DNA from: Promicromonospora sp. AC04 | GTDB lineage: Bacteria > Actinomycetota > Actinomycetes > Actinomycetales > Cellulomonadaceae | DNA: 64,000 bases | Assembly (NCBI RefSeq): GCF_003058225.1 | Contig: NZ_QBUG01000008.1 | Coordinates: 62,001 to 126,000 of the forward strand | Direction of reading: 5' to 3' | Shown here: in pieces, positions 26,796-35,406 of the stretch | Position numbering within the stretch: position 1 is the stretch's first letter | Layout of the letters: each line of letters begins with the position of its first letter | Notes under the pieces: model-generated | The model's database searches: none | Seen by the model: the letters and a program-made list of their open reading frames with translations, nothing else | What the model was told of the DNA's origin: nothing | Position numbers and translations under genes: made by a program

Positions 26796-28226
26796 CTAGA
26801 TCGCGAATGCTTCGGAGTGGATGCGGGACGGGGCCACGCCCAGGCGGTCGAGGTCGGCGCGCACGGCGTCCATCCAGGGCACGGGCCCGCAGAGGTAGAT
26901 GTCGTACTGGGCCAGGTCGGGGGCCAGGTGTGCGATGAGCTGGGTCCCCTGCCACTGCTCGTGCTGGCGCGGAAGCCAGGGGGAGCTCACGCGCGTGCGC
27001 GGTCCGTCGAGCGGTACGTGGCGGACGCCGCGCTCCCGGACGAGTGCGGCGACGGCCTCGCTCAGCAGAGCCGCCTCAGGGTGGCTGTCCCGGGTGACCA
27101 GGGTCGCGGCGCCCGGCGCGTAGGGCTGCTCCTGCAGCAGGGAGACCAGGGGCGCCACGCCGGCACCGGCGCCCAGCATGAGCAGCTTCGTACCCTGTCG
27201 CCGCGCTCCGACGAGGTGGCCGTACGGCCCTTCGACCAGCACCGTCGTGCCCGGGCGAAGCCGGCCCAGACGGCTGGTCCCGTCGCCCACCACCCGCGCC
27301 GTGAGGCTCAGCCCGTCCGCGCTCGGACGGGCGGAGATGGAGAACGGGTGACCGCGTGACCAGCCGGGCCCGTCCATGAAGCGCCAGACGAAGAACTGCC
27401 CGGCCTGGACACGCAGCCGGTGCATGTTGCGTCCGGTCAGCCGCACGGTCACCCCGCTGCTCCCGTCCGGCACCACCTCGGCCACACGCAGGCTGTGGCG
27501 TGCCGACCGCACGAGAGGGACGATCACGCGGTAGACGAGGGCGCAGCCGGCGGCCACCGCCCACAGCGTCCACCAGTACCAGGTCGCCGCCGGCGAGGCG
27601 AGGAAGTCCGCGCCGGTCCAGAGCTGGTGCGGCAGCGCCAGTCCCACCCCTAGGTACGCGTACAGGTGCAGCAGGTGCCAGGACTCGTAGCGCATCCTGC
27701 GCCGGGCGCGCCGGATCGACAGGGCGACCACGCCGATGATGAGTACGGTGCCCGCCGCGGCCAGCAGCATGCCGGGGTAGTCGACTATCAGCTCCCAGAG
27801 CTGCGGGAGGAACCCGATGGCTGCCAGGCCCGCGTAGCCGAAGGTGATCAGCACGATGTGGGCGAGCATCAGCCAGAACGACCAGAACCCGGTGAGGCGA
27901 TGGCCCCGGGTCAGCGTGTCATGGCCGAAGGCCTTCTCGAACAGCGGCACCCGGGCCATCAGCAGCACCTGGTAGAGCAGCAGGTTCGCCGCCACCAGCC
28001 CGGTGATCCGGCCGAGCGTGGTCAGCATCGGTGCGCCGCCCTGCACGGTGGACTGGATCCCACCGCCGTCGACCCACAGCGCCACCACGAACAGGCTGGT
28101 CAGCCAGAGGGTGGCGATCCCCGCCGTCCGCCACAGACGCAGGCTGCGAAGGCCGCCGCGCTCGCGCGGAGCGTGCGACGGGACAGGTCGTGCCGAGGCC
28201 GGTGTACCGCGTACCAGGGTGTCCAT
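26796..28226 (-). CDS. Ferric reductase-like membrane flavocytochrome / ferredoxin-NADP reductase fusion
   Basis: 476 residues from ATG 28226. About six membrane helices (residues 35-245) with ferric-reductase-type heme histidines in HRLTGFWSFWLMLAHIVL and SWHLLHLYAYLGVGLALPHQLW, then an FAD domain (GQFFVWRF, RGHPFSISARP) and NAD(P) domain (LLMLGAGAGVAPLVSLL, YDIYLCGPVPWM). It should pass electrons from cytosolic NAD(P)H across the membrane, here to the FMN-binding protein downstream. An overlapping GTG at 28232 is equally possible; no ribosome site is evident, so the message may be leaderless. Heads the leftward operon with FMN-binding protein and ApbE, and is divergent from the two-component system. 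Confidence 0.9.
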   Translation of the reverse strand: MDTLVRGTPASARPVPSHAPRERGGLRSLRLWRTAGIATLWLTSLFVVALWVDGGGIQSTVQGGAPMLTTLGRITGLVAANLLLYQVLLMARVPLFEKAFGHDTLTRGHRLTGFWSFWLMLAHIVLITFGYAGLAAIGFLPQLWELIVDYPGMLLAAAGTVLIIGVVALSIRRARRRMRYESWHLLHLYAYLGVGLALPHQLWTGADFLASPAATWYWWTLWAVAAGCALVYRVIVPLVRSARHSLRVAEVVPDGSSGVTVRLTGRNMHRLRVQAGQFFVWRFMDGPGWSRGHPFSISARPSADGLSLTARVVGDGTSRLGRLRPGTTVLVEGPYGHLVGARRQGTKLLMLGAGAGVAPLVSLLQEQPYAPGAATLVTRDSHPEAALLSEAVAALVRERGVRHVPLDGPRTRVSSPWLPRQHEQWQGTQLIAHLAPDLAQYDIYLCGPVPWMDAVRADLDRLGVAPSRIHSEAFAI

Positions 28227-28249
28227 GTCCACAGCGTCGGACCCGGTCT

Positions 28250-28311
28250 CTAAGACTGGGCTCAGAATTCGGGCCCGGGGCGCGCGCTGCCGATTCTTAG
28301 CGAACTCTTGG
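28250..28311. promoter_or_regulatory. OmpR-type response-regulator repeats
   Basis: CTAAGA (28250) and CTCAGA (28261) are an 11-bp-spaced direct repeat; TTCTTAG (28294) and CTCTTGG (28305) form a second, in inverted orientation. On their own strands the two 18-bp elements agree at 13/18 positions. Eleven-base direct repeats are the classic binding sites of OmpR/PhoB-family regulators; the adjacent regulator at 28374 is the obvious candidate. Confidence 0.6.
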
Positions 28312-28373
28312 AGCGTGGACGGAGGATAGGCATGAGCCGGAGCAGCGCTCCACGAAACGTCCAGGAGGCGAGA

Positions 28374-29054
28374 ATGGACTCCCAGACCGCCCCCCCGCGG
28401 CCCGCGCTCCTGGTCGTGGAGGACGACCTGGAGATCGCGGGGATGATGTCCGAGGTCCTGTCCGAGTACTACGAGGTCGACCACGCCGCCGACGCGGAGC
28501 GCGGGCTGGACCTGTGCCTGCACCGGCACTACGACGCGCTGGTGGTGGACCGCCGGCTGCCGGGCATGGACGGCGTGACGCTGGTCGCCGCGGTCCGGCG
28601 AGCCCGGATCAACACGCCCGTCCTCATGCTGACCGCCCTGGGCACGGTGGACGACAAGGTCTCGGGCCTCGACGGCGGCGCGAACGACTACCTGGTCAAG
28701 CCGTTCGAGTTCGACGAGCTGCTGGCCCGCCTGCGGGCGCTCCGGCGCGGTTTCGCGGCGGCCGGCCGACGCCGATACCTCGGCGACTGGATCTACACGC
28801 CGGACAACCAGACGATCTACTCGCCCACGGGCGCCCGCATCCCGCTCACGACGACGGAGAACGCACTGCTCGACCTGCTCAGCTCCAGCCCGGAGCACGT
28901 GTTCTCCCGTGACGAGATCCTGCACGCCGTGTTCAGCGCCGACGACTCCCCGGGAAGCGTCGACACCTACGTGCACTATCTCCGAAGGAAGACCAGCCAT
29001 CAGATGGTCGAGACCGTTCGCGCACGGGGATACCGGGTGGGGGACATGCCGTGA
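28374..29054 (+). CDS. OmpR/PhoB-family response regulator
   Basis: 226 residues. Receiver domain (residues about 10-125) with acidic pair VVEDD, phosphoacceptor D59 in VVDRRLPGMDG, LTALG and KPFEFDELLARLRAL; winged-helix effector domain (residues about 135-222: TTTENALLDLLSSSPEHVFSRDEIL, VDTYVHYLRRK, VRARGYRV). The ATG at 28374 has CAGGAGG upstream and beats the in-frame ATG at 28308. Start codon of the sensor kinase overlaps the stop (GTGA). Likely regulates the divergent electron-transfer operon through the repeats between them (inference). Confidence 0.95.
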   Translation: MDSQTAPPRPALLVVEDDLEIAGMMSEVLSEYYEVDHAADAERGLDLCLHRHYDALVVDRRLPGMDGVTLVAAVRRARINTPVLMLTALGTVDDKVSGLDGGANDYLVKPFEFDELLARLRALRRGFAAAGRRRYLGDWIYTPDNQTIYSPTGARIPLTTTENALLDLLSSSPEHVFSRDEILHAVFSADDSPGSVDTYVHYLRRKTSHQMVETVRARGYRVGDMP

Positions 29055-30028
29055 CCGCGACCTCTGACAGGTCGCGCGTGCGCCGCGCGGCCCTCGCGAT
29101 CGGCCTCTACGTCGGCATCGCCTCGGCCGTCCTCACGGTCGCGGGCGTGGCCGCGCTGGTCACCGTGATCTCCCTGCGGGCGCGGGAGGAGAGCATCGAG
29201 CACGGGATCTCCCGCCCCCGCGGCGGCGAGGAGGTCGCGTGGGTGGTGGAGCGGGACGAAGTGATCGGCCTCGTCGTCGTGCTGGGCGCGATCGGCATCG
29301 TGCTGGTCGGTCTCGTCGCCTGGCTCGCCGCCCACCGCGCGGTCGCGCCGCTCGCCGAGGCGCTGCGGCTGCAGCGGAACTTCGTCGCCGACGCCAGCCA
29401 CGAGCTGCGCACCCCGCTGACCGTGCTCACCAGCCGGCTGCAGGTGCTGGAGCGTCGGCTGGAACGCGAGGAGCCCGCCGAGGAGGTCGTCGGCCAGCTG
29501 CGGGCCGACGCCGCGTCGATGGCGGACGTCATCAACGACCTGCTGCTCAGCGCGGAGGGAGACGCGGAGCCGGGTGATCCGGTGACGGCCGTCGCCGACA
29601 CGGTCCGGACCGCAGTGTCTTCCCTGGAGGTCCTCGCGCAGGAGGCAGGGCTCCGCATCGAGACCCGGATCGACGCGACGCCGACCGTCGCGGTGCCGCG
29701 CGTCTCCCTGGCGCGGTGCGTCGTGGCGCTCGTCGACAACGCGGTCCAGCACTCGCCGGCCGGCGCGGTCGTCGAGGTGCTCGTCGGGACGGACGGCGGG
29801 ACGGCGTCGCTTCGGGTGCGCGACAGCGGTCCGGGGATCCAAGGAATCAGCCCGGAGCGGGTCTTCGACCGGTTCGCCCGCTCGTCCGGGAACCCGCGGC
29901 GCCGGAGCTTCGGCCTCGGTCTGGCGCTCGTGCGGGACATCGCGCGCCGCTATCACGGCGACGTGACCGTCGAGTCGACCTCGCCGCAGGGGACGACCCT
30001 GCTCCTGCAGCTCCCTTGCGTGCGTTGA
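29051..30028 (+). CDS. Sensor histidine kinase
   Basis: 325 residues, GTG start overlapping the regulator stop. Two membrane helices (residues about 13-38 and 74-98) flank a short extracytoplasmic loop of roughly 35 residues, too small for a folded sensor domain, so it likely senses the membrane or a partner protein. H-box DASHELRTPLTVLTSRL with H117, N-box LVDNAVQHSP, G1 RDSGPGI, G2 FGLGLALVRDIARRYHG. No HAMP domain is obvious. Partner of the regulator at 28374. Confidence 0.94.
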   Translation: MTATSDRSRVRRAALAIGLYVGIASAVLTVAGVAALVTVISLRAREESIEHGISRPRGGEEVAWVVERDEVIGLVVVLGAIGIVLVGLVAWLAAHRAVAPLAEALRLQRNFVADASHELRTPLTVLTSRLQVLERRLEREEPAEEVVGQLRADAASMADVINDLLLSAEGDAEPGDPVTAVADTVRTAVSSLEVLAQEAGLRIETRIDATPTVAVPRVSLARCVVALVDNAVQHSPAGAVVEVLVGTDGGTASLRVRDSGPGIQGISPERVFDRFARSSGNPRRRSFGLGLALVRDIARRYHGDVTVESTSPQGTTLLLQLPCVR

Positions 30029-30037
30029 GCGGGCTCG

Positions 30038-30068
30038 GCCCCGTTCGCACCCGTTCGGGCAACGGGGC
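30038..30068 (+). terminator. Possible weak terminator
   Basis: 8-bp stem GCCCCGTT / AACGGGGC with a 15-base loop, 10 bases after the kinase stop. The long loop makes it a weak candidate. Confidence 0.35.
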
Positions 30069-30150
30069 TGATCCTGCAGCCGCTCCAGCAGTCCTGGGCG
30101 TCCGACCCCGGACCGGCGTCGACGACGCCCTCCGGCGCACCCGGGTTGGC

Positions 30151-30178
30151 GCCACTACGAGAACGTTTTCAAAGTGGC
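30151..30178 (+). promoter_or_regulatory. LacI-family (CRE-like) operator before GH30 gene
   Basis: A 28-bp dyad: outer arms GCCACT / AGTGGC and centre GAGAACGTTTTC (11/14 pairs overall). The AACGTT core resembles the operator before the GH78 gene. It lies 67 bp before the GH30 start. Confidence 0.6.
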
Positions 30179-30244
30179 TGATCTCGGGATAGCGTGACCG
30201 TCGCACGTGTGGAAGGCGACCCCAAGGGCTCAAAGGAGAGCACC

Positions 30245-31681
30245 ATGAGACGAGCACTTTCCGTTGTTCTGGCCACGACAGCCGCCACTTGCCTCGTGGG
30301 GGCGGCGTTGGCACCCGGCGCCGTCGGGCAGGTATCCGATGGCCCGGAACGCTCCACGACCGCTATCGACCTCCAGCCGAGGGACGAGCGTCAGACGGTC
30401 GAGGGATTCGGGTTCTCGAGCGCGTTCCAGCGGGCCACGCTGCTGTACCAGATCTCGGAGCCGCAGCGCTCGGAGGCCCTGGACCTCCTGCTGGGAAGGG
30501 ACGGCGCCGCACCCGACATCCTGCGGATAGGGATCGGGGGACAGAGCAATGACACCTACGACGTGATGCTCTCGATCCAGCCCGAGGACCCGGGCGGCCC
30601 CGACGCCGAGCCGGAGTACCAGTGGGACGGGTGGGACAACGGCTCGGTCTGGTTCGCCCAGGAGGCCAAGGCACGCGGCGTCGACCGCTTCTACGGCAAC
30701 GCCTGGACCGCCCCCGCCTACATGAAGACCAACGGCTCGGCCGTCCGGGGTGGCGCGCTGTGCGGTCTCTCGAACGCGACCTGTGCGAGCGGCGACTGGA
30801 CCGAGGCCTACGCGAACTACCTCGTGGCGTGGGCTGACCTCTATGCCCAGGAGGGCATCGACATCGAGAGCCTCGCCTTCACGAACGAGCCGGACTGGAA
30901 CGCGAGCTATGAGTCGATGCTGTTCACCCCGGCGCAGGCCGCGGAGTTCACCGGGATCGTCGGACCCATCGCGAAGAGGGCCGGCTACGGCGTGGTGTGC
31001 TGCGACTCGTTCGGCTGGGAGCAGGGCAAGCCGTACCTCGAGGCGCTCATGGCCGACAGGGACGCGTGGCGCTACCTCGACGCGTACAGCGCGCACTCCT
31101 ACGCCAGCCCGTCGGTGACGCCGGCCGACACCGACAAGCCCGTCTGGATGTCGGAATGGGCGACGTCGGCCTCGGCGGCCGGGTGGAACGAGAACTGGGA
31201 CGGCGGCCAGGGCGTCTCCACCGACGGCATCGTCATGGCGGAGCACATGCAGGACTCGCTGGCGCAGGCCGGGGTCACCGCCTACCTGTGGTGGCTCGGC
31301 GTGAGCCAGGGGGCCTCCGCGTCGCTGATCCAGGCTGATGTGGCCGGGGACACGTACCGGGTGTCGTCGAGGTACTACGCCTTCTCGGCGTTCAGCCGGT
31401 ACATCGACGCGGGCGCCGTGCGGTTCGACGTCGAGCACGAGACGGACGGCCTCAAGGTCTCGGCCTACCGGAACCCGGACGGCTCGCGCGTGGTGCAGCT
31501 CCTCAACCTGAACCAGGCGCCGGTGAGCACGGACATCGACCTGCCCCGACCCGTGACGGCCTACCTGACCGACAACGACCACGACCTGGAGCAGGTGGAC
31601 ACGATCGCCACCCCGGTACGCGGGAGCACAGAGCTGGAGCTGCCTGCCCGATCGCTCGTCACGCTCGTCTCGGAGCGGTGA
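30245..31681 (+). CDS. Secreted GH30 glycoside hydrolase (endo-beta-1,6-galactanase/glucosylceramidase type)
   Basis: 478 residues. Signal peptide ([22 protein letters not shown], cleavage near GAVGQ). GH30 landmarks: [26 protein letters not shown], the acid/base E215 in FTNEPDW and nucleophile E304 in WMSEWAT, then a C-terminal beta domain ([27 protein letters not shown]). GH30 enzymes act on beta-1,6-galactan, beta-1,6-glucan, xylan or glucosylceramide; with GH42 nearby, arabinogalactan side chains are plausible (inference). AAAGGAGAG precedes the ATG at 30245. Single gene between a CRE-like dyad and a strong terminator. Confidence 0.92.
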   Translation: MRRALSVVLATTAATCLVGAALAPGAVGQVSDGPERSTTAIDLQPRDERQTVEGFGFSSAFQRATLLYQISEPQRSEALDLLLGRDGAAPDILRIGIGGQSNDTYDVMLSIQPEDPGGPDAEPEYQWDGWDNGSVWFAQEAKARGVDRFYGNAWTAPAYMKTNGSAVRGGALCGLSNATCASGDWTEAYANYLVAWADLYAQEGIDIESLAFTNEPDWNASYESMLFTPAQAAEFTGIVGPIAKRAGYGVVCCDSFGWEQGKPYLEALMADRDAWRYLDAYSAHSYASPSVTPADTDKPVWMSEWATSASAAGWNENWDGGQGVSTDGIVMAEHMQDSLAQAGVTAYLWWLGVSQGASASLIQADVAGDTYRVSSRYYAFSAFSRYIDAGAVRFDVEHETDGLKVSAYRNPDGSRVVQLLNLNQAPVSTDIDLPRPVTAYLTDNDHDLEQVDTIATPVRGSTELELPARSLVTLVSER

Positions 31682-31688
31682 TTGTCGC

Positions 31689-31719
31689 GCCTCGCGCTCC
31701 GGATCCCGGAGCGCGAGGC
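31689..31719 (+). terminator. Terminator of GH30 gene
   Basis: Perfect 14-bp stem GCCTCGCGCTCCGG / CCGGAGCGCGAGGC with a 3-base loop, 8 bases after the stop. Confidence 0.85.
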
Positions 31720-31831
31720 CGCTGCGCCCGGACCTATGTGGTCGGAAGACGTCGGTGTCACCCCGTGCCCGATGGCGCCGTCGGGCGATGGCCGCGACGG
31801 TACTGTCCGCGGGTGAGCGTGCTTGACGTGC

Positions 31832-31854
31832 GCGATATCATTGACTCGATATCG
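31832..31854 (+). promoter_or_regulatory. Toxin-antitoxin operator candidate
   Basis: Two GATATC-centred palindromes, GCGATATC (31832-31839) and CGATATCG (31847-31854), 15 bp apart and 17 bp before the antitoxin start. FitA/VapB-type antitoxins bind such paired palindromes over their own promoter. Confidence 0.5.
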
Positions 31855-31870
31855 TTTGGAGGTGGCCATC

Positions 31871-32098
31871 ATGGAACAGATCCTCATTCGCAATCTGCCC
31901 GCCGGGACCAAGGCGGTCCTGACCGAGCGCGCCGCCCGGCACCACCGGTCGATGGAGGCCGAGGCCCGGGCCATCGTGGAGGAAGCCCTCGTCGGCGAAC
32001 CGACGAGCATCGTCGACTACCTTGCAATGCCCGAGAGCGACGACATCGACTTCGAGCCCGGGCGTCTGGGCCTGACCGCCCGCACCGCCGAGCTCTGA
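31871..32098 (+). CDS. FitA/VapB-like antitoxin
   Basis: 75 residues. N-terminal ribbon-helix-helix ([37 protein letters not shown]) typical of FitA-type antitoxins, then an acidic flexible tail ([11 protein letters not shown]) that would wrap the toxin. GGAGG lies at 31858-31862 before the ATG. The stop overlaps the toxin start (TGATG). Binds and neutralises the PIN toxin and, with it, represses the promoter. Confidence 0.9.
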   Translation: MEQILIRNLPAGTKAVLTERAARHHRSMEAEARAIVEEALVGEPTSIVDYLAMPESDDIDFEPGRLGLTARTAEL

Positions 32099-32520
32099 TG
32101 TACGTCCTGGACACCAACGTCGTCTCCGCCCTGAGGCGACCCGACCGCGAACCTGTGGTCGCGGACTGGGCACGTAGCGTCCCGCTCGTCGACCAGTACG
32201 TGACGGCGCTGACCGTCGCGGAGATCGAGCGTGGCGTCGTCCGCAAGGAGCAGACGGATCCCGCCCAGGGGTCGGTCCTTCGGCGATGGCTTGCAGAGCG
32301 TGTCCTGCCCGGCTTCGCCGGCCGCGTCCTGCCGTTCGACCTGCCTGCCGCGCGGATCCTTGCTCGCTACCCGGTCCCGGAGCACGCTCCGTACGACGAC
32401 GCCCAGATCGCGGCCGTCGCCGAGGCCCACGGGATGACCGTGGTCACCCGCAACCTGCGCCACTTCACTCCCCTGGGCGTCCGCGTGTTCTGCCCGTGGG
32501 AGCAGCAGCCCAGGACGTAG
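32098..32520 (+). CDS. PIN-domain ribonuclease toxin (VapC/FitB family)
   Basis: 140 residues. PIN active-site acids are visible: D5 in [12 protein letters not shown]42 in TVAEIERG, and D100/D101 in [15 protein letters not shown], followed by TRNLRHF. Family members cleave specific RNAs under stress. Translationally coupled to the antitoxin. No truncation is seen, so the module appears intact. Confidence 0.92.
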   Translation: MYVLDTNVVSALRRPDREPVVADWARSVPLVDQYVTALTVAEIERGVVRKEQTDPAQGSVLRRWLAERVLPGFAGRVLPFDLPAARILARYPVPEHAPYDDAQIAAVAEAHGMTVVTRNLRHFTPLGVRVFCPWEQQPRT

Positions 32521-32619
32521 GCGGCCAGCAACGGCGAGGCCGGTCCGGTCGGGCGCGTCGGCCGGGCGGGCGGGCGAGCGGCGGGATGTGGTGGGCGACG
32601 ATGTTGTGAGCTCGCTCGT

Positions 32620-32633
32620 AAACCGATCGGTTT
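32620..32633 (+). promoter_or_regulatory. TetR operator at its own promoter
   Basis: AAACCGATCGGTTT, a perfect 14-bp palindrome 33 bp before the TetR start. Two matching sites occur at 34042-34079 in front of the Roadblock gene. Confidence 0.8.
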
Positions 32634-32665
32634 CCAATTTGCGGGGCCCGGGATAATCTCGCCGT

Positions 32666-33235
32666 ATGAGTACTGAGGCGAAGGCTGGTCCCCGAGAGCG
32701 GCTGCTCGAGGCGGCGGCCACGCTCACCTACCGAGACGGTGTCGGTATCGGCATCGAGGCGCTGTGCAGAGCGGCGGGAGTGTCGAAACGCTCCATGTAT
32801 CAGCTGTTCGCGAGCAAGGGCGAGCTGCTGGCGGCGAGCCTGGAGGACCGCGCCCCTGCCTTCGTGGCGAGCCTCCTGCCCGCAGCGGATGATCGCCGTC
32901 CACCCCGCGAGCGGATCCTGCACGTCTTCGAGCAGGTAGAGCTGCAGGCGGGTGCGCCCGAGTTCCAGGGCTGCCGGTATCTTGCGATCCAGATCGAGCT
33001 CAAGGACCCGAGCCATCCGGCGAGCCAGGTGGCGCACCGGGTCAAGGCGAACCTGACGGCATTCTTCCGTGGCGAGGCCGAACGGGGCGGGGCGGGCGAT
33101 CCGGACCTGCTGGCCCGGCAGCTCGGCATCGTCTTCGACGGCGGCAGCGCCCGTGCCGGGATCGGGGCCGACGATCTGACGGGACTGCTCGTGCCCACCG
33201 CGGCCACTCTGCTCGATGCGATGGGTGTGCACTGA
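32666..33235 (+). CDS. TetR-family regulator
   Basis: 189 residues. N-terminal HTH (RERLLEAAATLTYRDGVGIGIEALCRAAGVSKRSMYQLFASKGELLAASL) with a typical TetR recognition helix; C-terminal ligand/dimer domain (FQGCRYLAIQIELKDPSHPA, VFDGGSARAGI). Similar proteins are small-molecule-responsive repressors. The palindrome AAACCGATCGGTTT over its own promoter and twice before the neighbouring Roadblock gene makes those its probable targets. Convergent with the Roadblock gene, 193 bases apart; I see nothing coding in that gap. Confidence 0.93.
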   Translation: MSTEAKAGPRERLLEAAATLTYRDGVGIGIEALCRAAGVSKRSMYQLFASKGELLAASLEDRAPAFVASLLPAADDRRPPRERILHVFEQVELQAGAPEFQGCRYLAIQIELKDPSHPASQVAHRVKANLTAFFRGEAERGGAGDPDLLARQLGIVFDGGSARAGIGADDLTGLLVPTAATLLDAMGVH

Positions 33236-33428
33236 GGCCACCTGGTGCTTGCAGATGAGGACACCTCCGCGGGCCACCGGGGCGCGTCGAGAAGTTGCGA
33301 CGCGGCCGTCCAGCCGCCGCCGAGACCTGCCAGTCCCAGTGGGAGCCCGAAGACGCCCAGCGAGAGGGTTCGTCGTGCCGGTACTGCCGCGCTCAGAGCT
33401 TCGCCCGCCGGGCGCAGGGTTGCGGTCC

Positions 33429-33878
33429 TCATCCCGCGCTGGCGGCCCGGGTCTGCCCGTCGACCGGCAGGCCGCCACGCATCTCCGAGATCAGCTGCGG
33501 CGTGAGCGTGGCCTCGGTGCGGGACACCAGAAGAGCCATCTCGTAGCCGATGAGGCCGATGTCGCACGTGGCCTCCGCGACCACGCCGAGCACTGACCCG
33601 TTCGAGACGCTCATCAGGAAGAGGAACCCGCTGTCCATCTCGATGATCGTCTGACGGACGTTGCCGCCGTTGAGCTGACGGGACGCTCCACGCGTGAGGC
33701 TCGACATGCCCGAGACGATTGCCGCGAGCTGGTCGCCGCTGGTGCGGTCGAGCTGGTCGGACATCGCCATGAGCAGGCCGTCTGCTGATACGACGAGCGT
33801 GTGTCGGCTGCCGGGGACGGTATGCACGAAGTTGTCGAGCAGCCAGCCAAAATTCGTTGCTTCGGTGCTGAAGGCCAT
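33429..33878 (-). CDS. Roadblock/LC7-domain protein
   Basis: 149 residues. Roadblock fold signature: FGWLLDNFVHTVPGSRHTLVVSADGLLMAMSDQLDRTSGDQLAAIVSGMSSL, then RQTIIEMDSGFLFLMSVSNGSVLGVVA. In actinomycetes such proteins act as regulatory partners of small GTPases, usually inside cvn 'conservon' operons with a kinase, DUF742 protein and GTPase; none of those is here, so it is an orphan. Start at 33878 has AGGAGAG upstream; the in-frame ATG at 33905 has none. Its promoter region holds two copies of the TetR operator. Confidence 0.92.
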   Translation of the reverse strand: MAFSTEATNFGWLLDNFVHTVPGSRHTLVVSADGLLMAMSDQLDRTSGDQLAAIVSGMSSLTRGASRQLNGGNVRQTIIEMDSGFLFLMSVSNGSVLGVVAEATCDIGLIGYEMALLVSRTEATLTPQLISEMRGGLPVDGQTRAASAG

Positions 33879-34041
33879 TCGCTTCTCTCCTGGAGCCTGA
33901 GTCATGCGTGGTCGATGCGGTGGACGCCCGGTGTCTGGCGCGGACCTCGCTGAAAGCAGTCTTGAAACGGTTCGCGCAACGTCCGGCACGGCTCCGGACC
34001 GGGCACTCAACGGCTCTCTCGATGGGACCGAACGTGCTGAG

Positions 34042-34079
34042 AAACCGACCGGTTTCCCACAACATAAACCGATCGGTTT
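34042..34079 (-). promoter_or_regulatory. Two TetR operators before Roadblock gene
   Basis: AAACCGACCGGTTT (34042-34055, one mispair) and AAACCGATCGGTTT (34066-34079, perfect), 24 bp apart, the same sequence as the TetR gene's own operator. They are about 165-200 bp from the Roadblock start. Confidence 0.75.
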
Positions 34080-34257
34080 TGCAGTGCAAGTTCCGCTACG
34101 ACCCGATCTGCGCCGTCTTCGCATGCACCTCTGGACAGGCTCGGATCGCCGACCATGCCGACAACCCATCGGGACGGCTGCGGGGATGGCGGTTCTCGCT
34201 GGACCGCATCGGCGGAGTGTCGGTCTCGACCTCACCGAGACCGCGTGGGGCAGGCCA

Positions 34258-34290
34258 TGCGGATCCAAGTATGCTTAGATTGCATCCAAT
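34258..34290 (+). promoter_or_regulatory. Paired GntR-type sites, promoter 1 of the catabolic regulon
   Basis: TGCGGATCCAAG (34258-34269, 8/12 to ATTGGATCCAAT) and ATTGCATCCAAT (34279-34290, 11/12), 21 bp apart, 47 bp before the phosphotriesterase-like start. Confidence 0.65.
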
Positions 34291-34336
34291 ATTCGTGCCG
34301 GGTGAGGTCGATCCCCGGCGATTGAGGGGTGCACGG

Positions 34337-35359
34337 ATGATTCACACGGTCCTCGGCGCGGTCGACGCCGCAGATCTCGGCACGGTGAGCATGCACGAGC
34401 ACCTGTTGACCGACGCGAGTGCGCTGGTGCGGCGAGGGGTCCAGGACCTGGACGCCGATCAGCCGGTTACGTCCGAGCTTGCCGGTGCTCTGCGCTGGAG
34501 TCAGCTTGGGCTGTCCGACAACCTGCGCCTCGACGATCCAGAGCTGCTCTCCGATGAGCTGCTCCTCGCTGCCCAGGCTGGCCTGCGCGCCGCTGTCGAC
34601 CTCAGCTCATTCGGCTTCGGGCCCGACCACTCGCGCCTACCTGCACTGGCCCGCGCCGCAGGCGTGCATCTCGTCGCCGGATACGGCGCCTATCTGCCCC
34701 GGCTCCTTCCTGGCTGGTTCGTCGACCTCGATCTGGATGGGCGGGAAGCGCTCTTCGAGCGTGCACTCATCGAGGCGATCCCGGGCGTGGGCTACACCGC
34801 CGGGATCCTCGGCCTGATGGGGACGACGGAGGCATTCAGTGCCCCCGAGGGGGAACAGGAACGGATCAGCCTCACTGCCGCGGCTCGCGCCGCCGCGCGC
34901 ACCGGCGCGGCCGTGACAGTACGGCTCGCGGCTGATGCTCGTAACGGCCTCAAGGTGCTCGAGCACGTGCTCACCGAGGGCGTCGCGGTAGACCGGGTGA
35001 TCATCGCGACCGTCGACGAGTTTCTCGACCTGTCCTACCTGCGTGATCTCGGTCAGTCCGGCGCGGTGCTGGAGCTCTGCTTCGGCAACGAGGGCTCGCA
35101 CGTCGGCCGGATTCGCAACGCGAGTGATCCACAGCGCCTCGACGCACTGCTCGAGCTGCTCGCCACGGAGCCTGACTTCCGGTGGGTGCTCGGACACGCC
35201 ACCTGGACCAAGAGCCAGTTGCGCCGATTCGGCGGTCCCGGCTTCGAACACCTACCCGCCCGCGTCCTGCCGGGGCTGCGCGCCCTTGGCGTGCCGCAGG
35301 AAGTGCTCGACCGGATGAGCGTCCAAGAGCCGGCCCGCCTGCTCGACCGCGCCGGCTGA
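34337..35359 (+). CDS. Phosphotriesterase-like protein, apparently degenerate
   Basis: 340 residues. The start VLGAVDAADLGTVSMHEHLLTD (metal-binding H20/H22) and the end WVLGHATWTKSQLRRFGGPGFEHLPARVLPGLRALGVPQEVLDRM match the phosphotriesterase-related family. Between them, the usual metal residues are missing: the carboxylated-lysine strand reads GYTAGILGLMG, the S-V-H strand reads AAVTVRLAAD, and the G-H-x-D strand reads VIIATVDEF. Either an altered metal centre or a non-catalytic/binding role. ATG 34337 is chosen over far-upstream starts because those run through the regulatory sites. 47 bases before the aldehyde dehydrogenase, probably one operon. Confidence 0.8.
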   Translation: MIHTVLGAVDAADLGTVSMHEHLLTDASALVRRGVQDLDADQPVTSELAGALRWSQLGLSDNLRLDDPELLSDELLLAAQAGLRAAVDLSSFGFGPDHSRLPALARAAGVHLVAGYGAYLPRLLPGWFVDLDLDGREALFERALIEAIPGVGYTAGILGLMGTTEAFSAPEGEQERISLTAAARAAARTGAAVTVRLAADARNGLKVLEHVLTEGVAVDRVIIATVDEFLDLSYLRDLGQSGAVLELCFGNEGSHVGRIRNASDPQRLDALLELLATEPDFRWVLGHATWTKSQLRRFGGPGFEHLPARVLPGLRALGVPQEVLDRMSVQEPARLLDRAG

Positions 35360-35406
35360 CGGCGACGTCCCCCCACCCACACCCGCACCGCCTCGGAGGA
35401 TTCCTC

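Larger units (their letters stand above)
33879..34336. other. 458-base divergent control region
   Basis: No convincing gene is seen here. It separates the Roadblock gene (left) from the phosphotriesterase-like gene (right) and contains two TetR-type palindromes (34042-34079) and one paired ATTGKATCCAAT element (34258-34290), listed separately. Confidence 0.7.

Noticed and set aside
33236-33428. Gap between TetR and Roadblock genes checked for a terminator or small gene
   Set aside because: No stem longer than chance and no ORF with a ribosome site.
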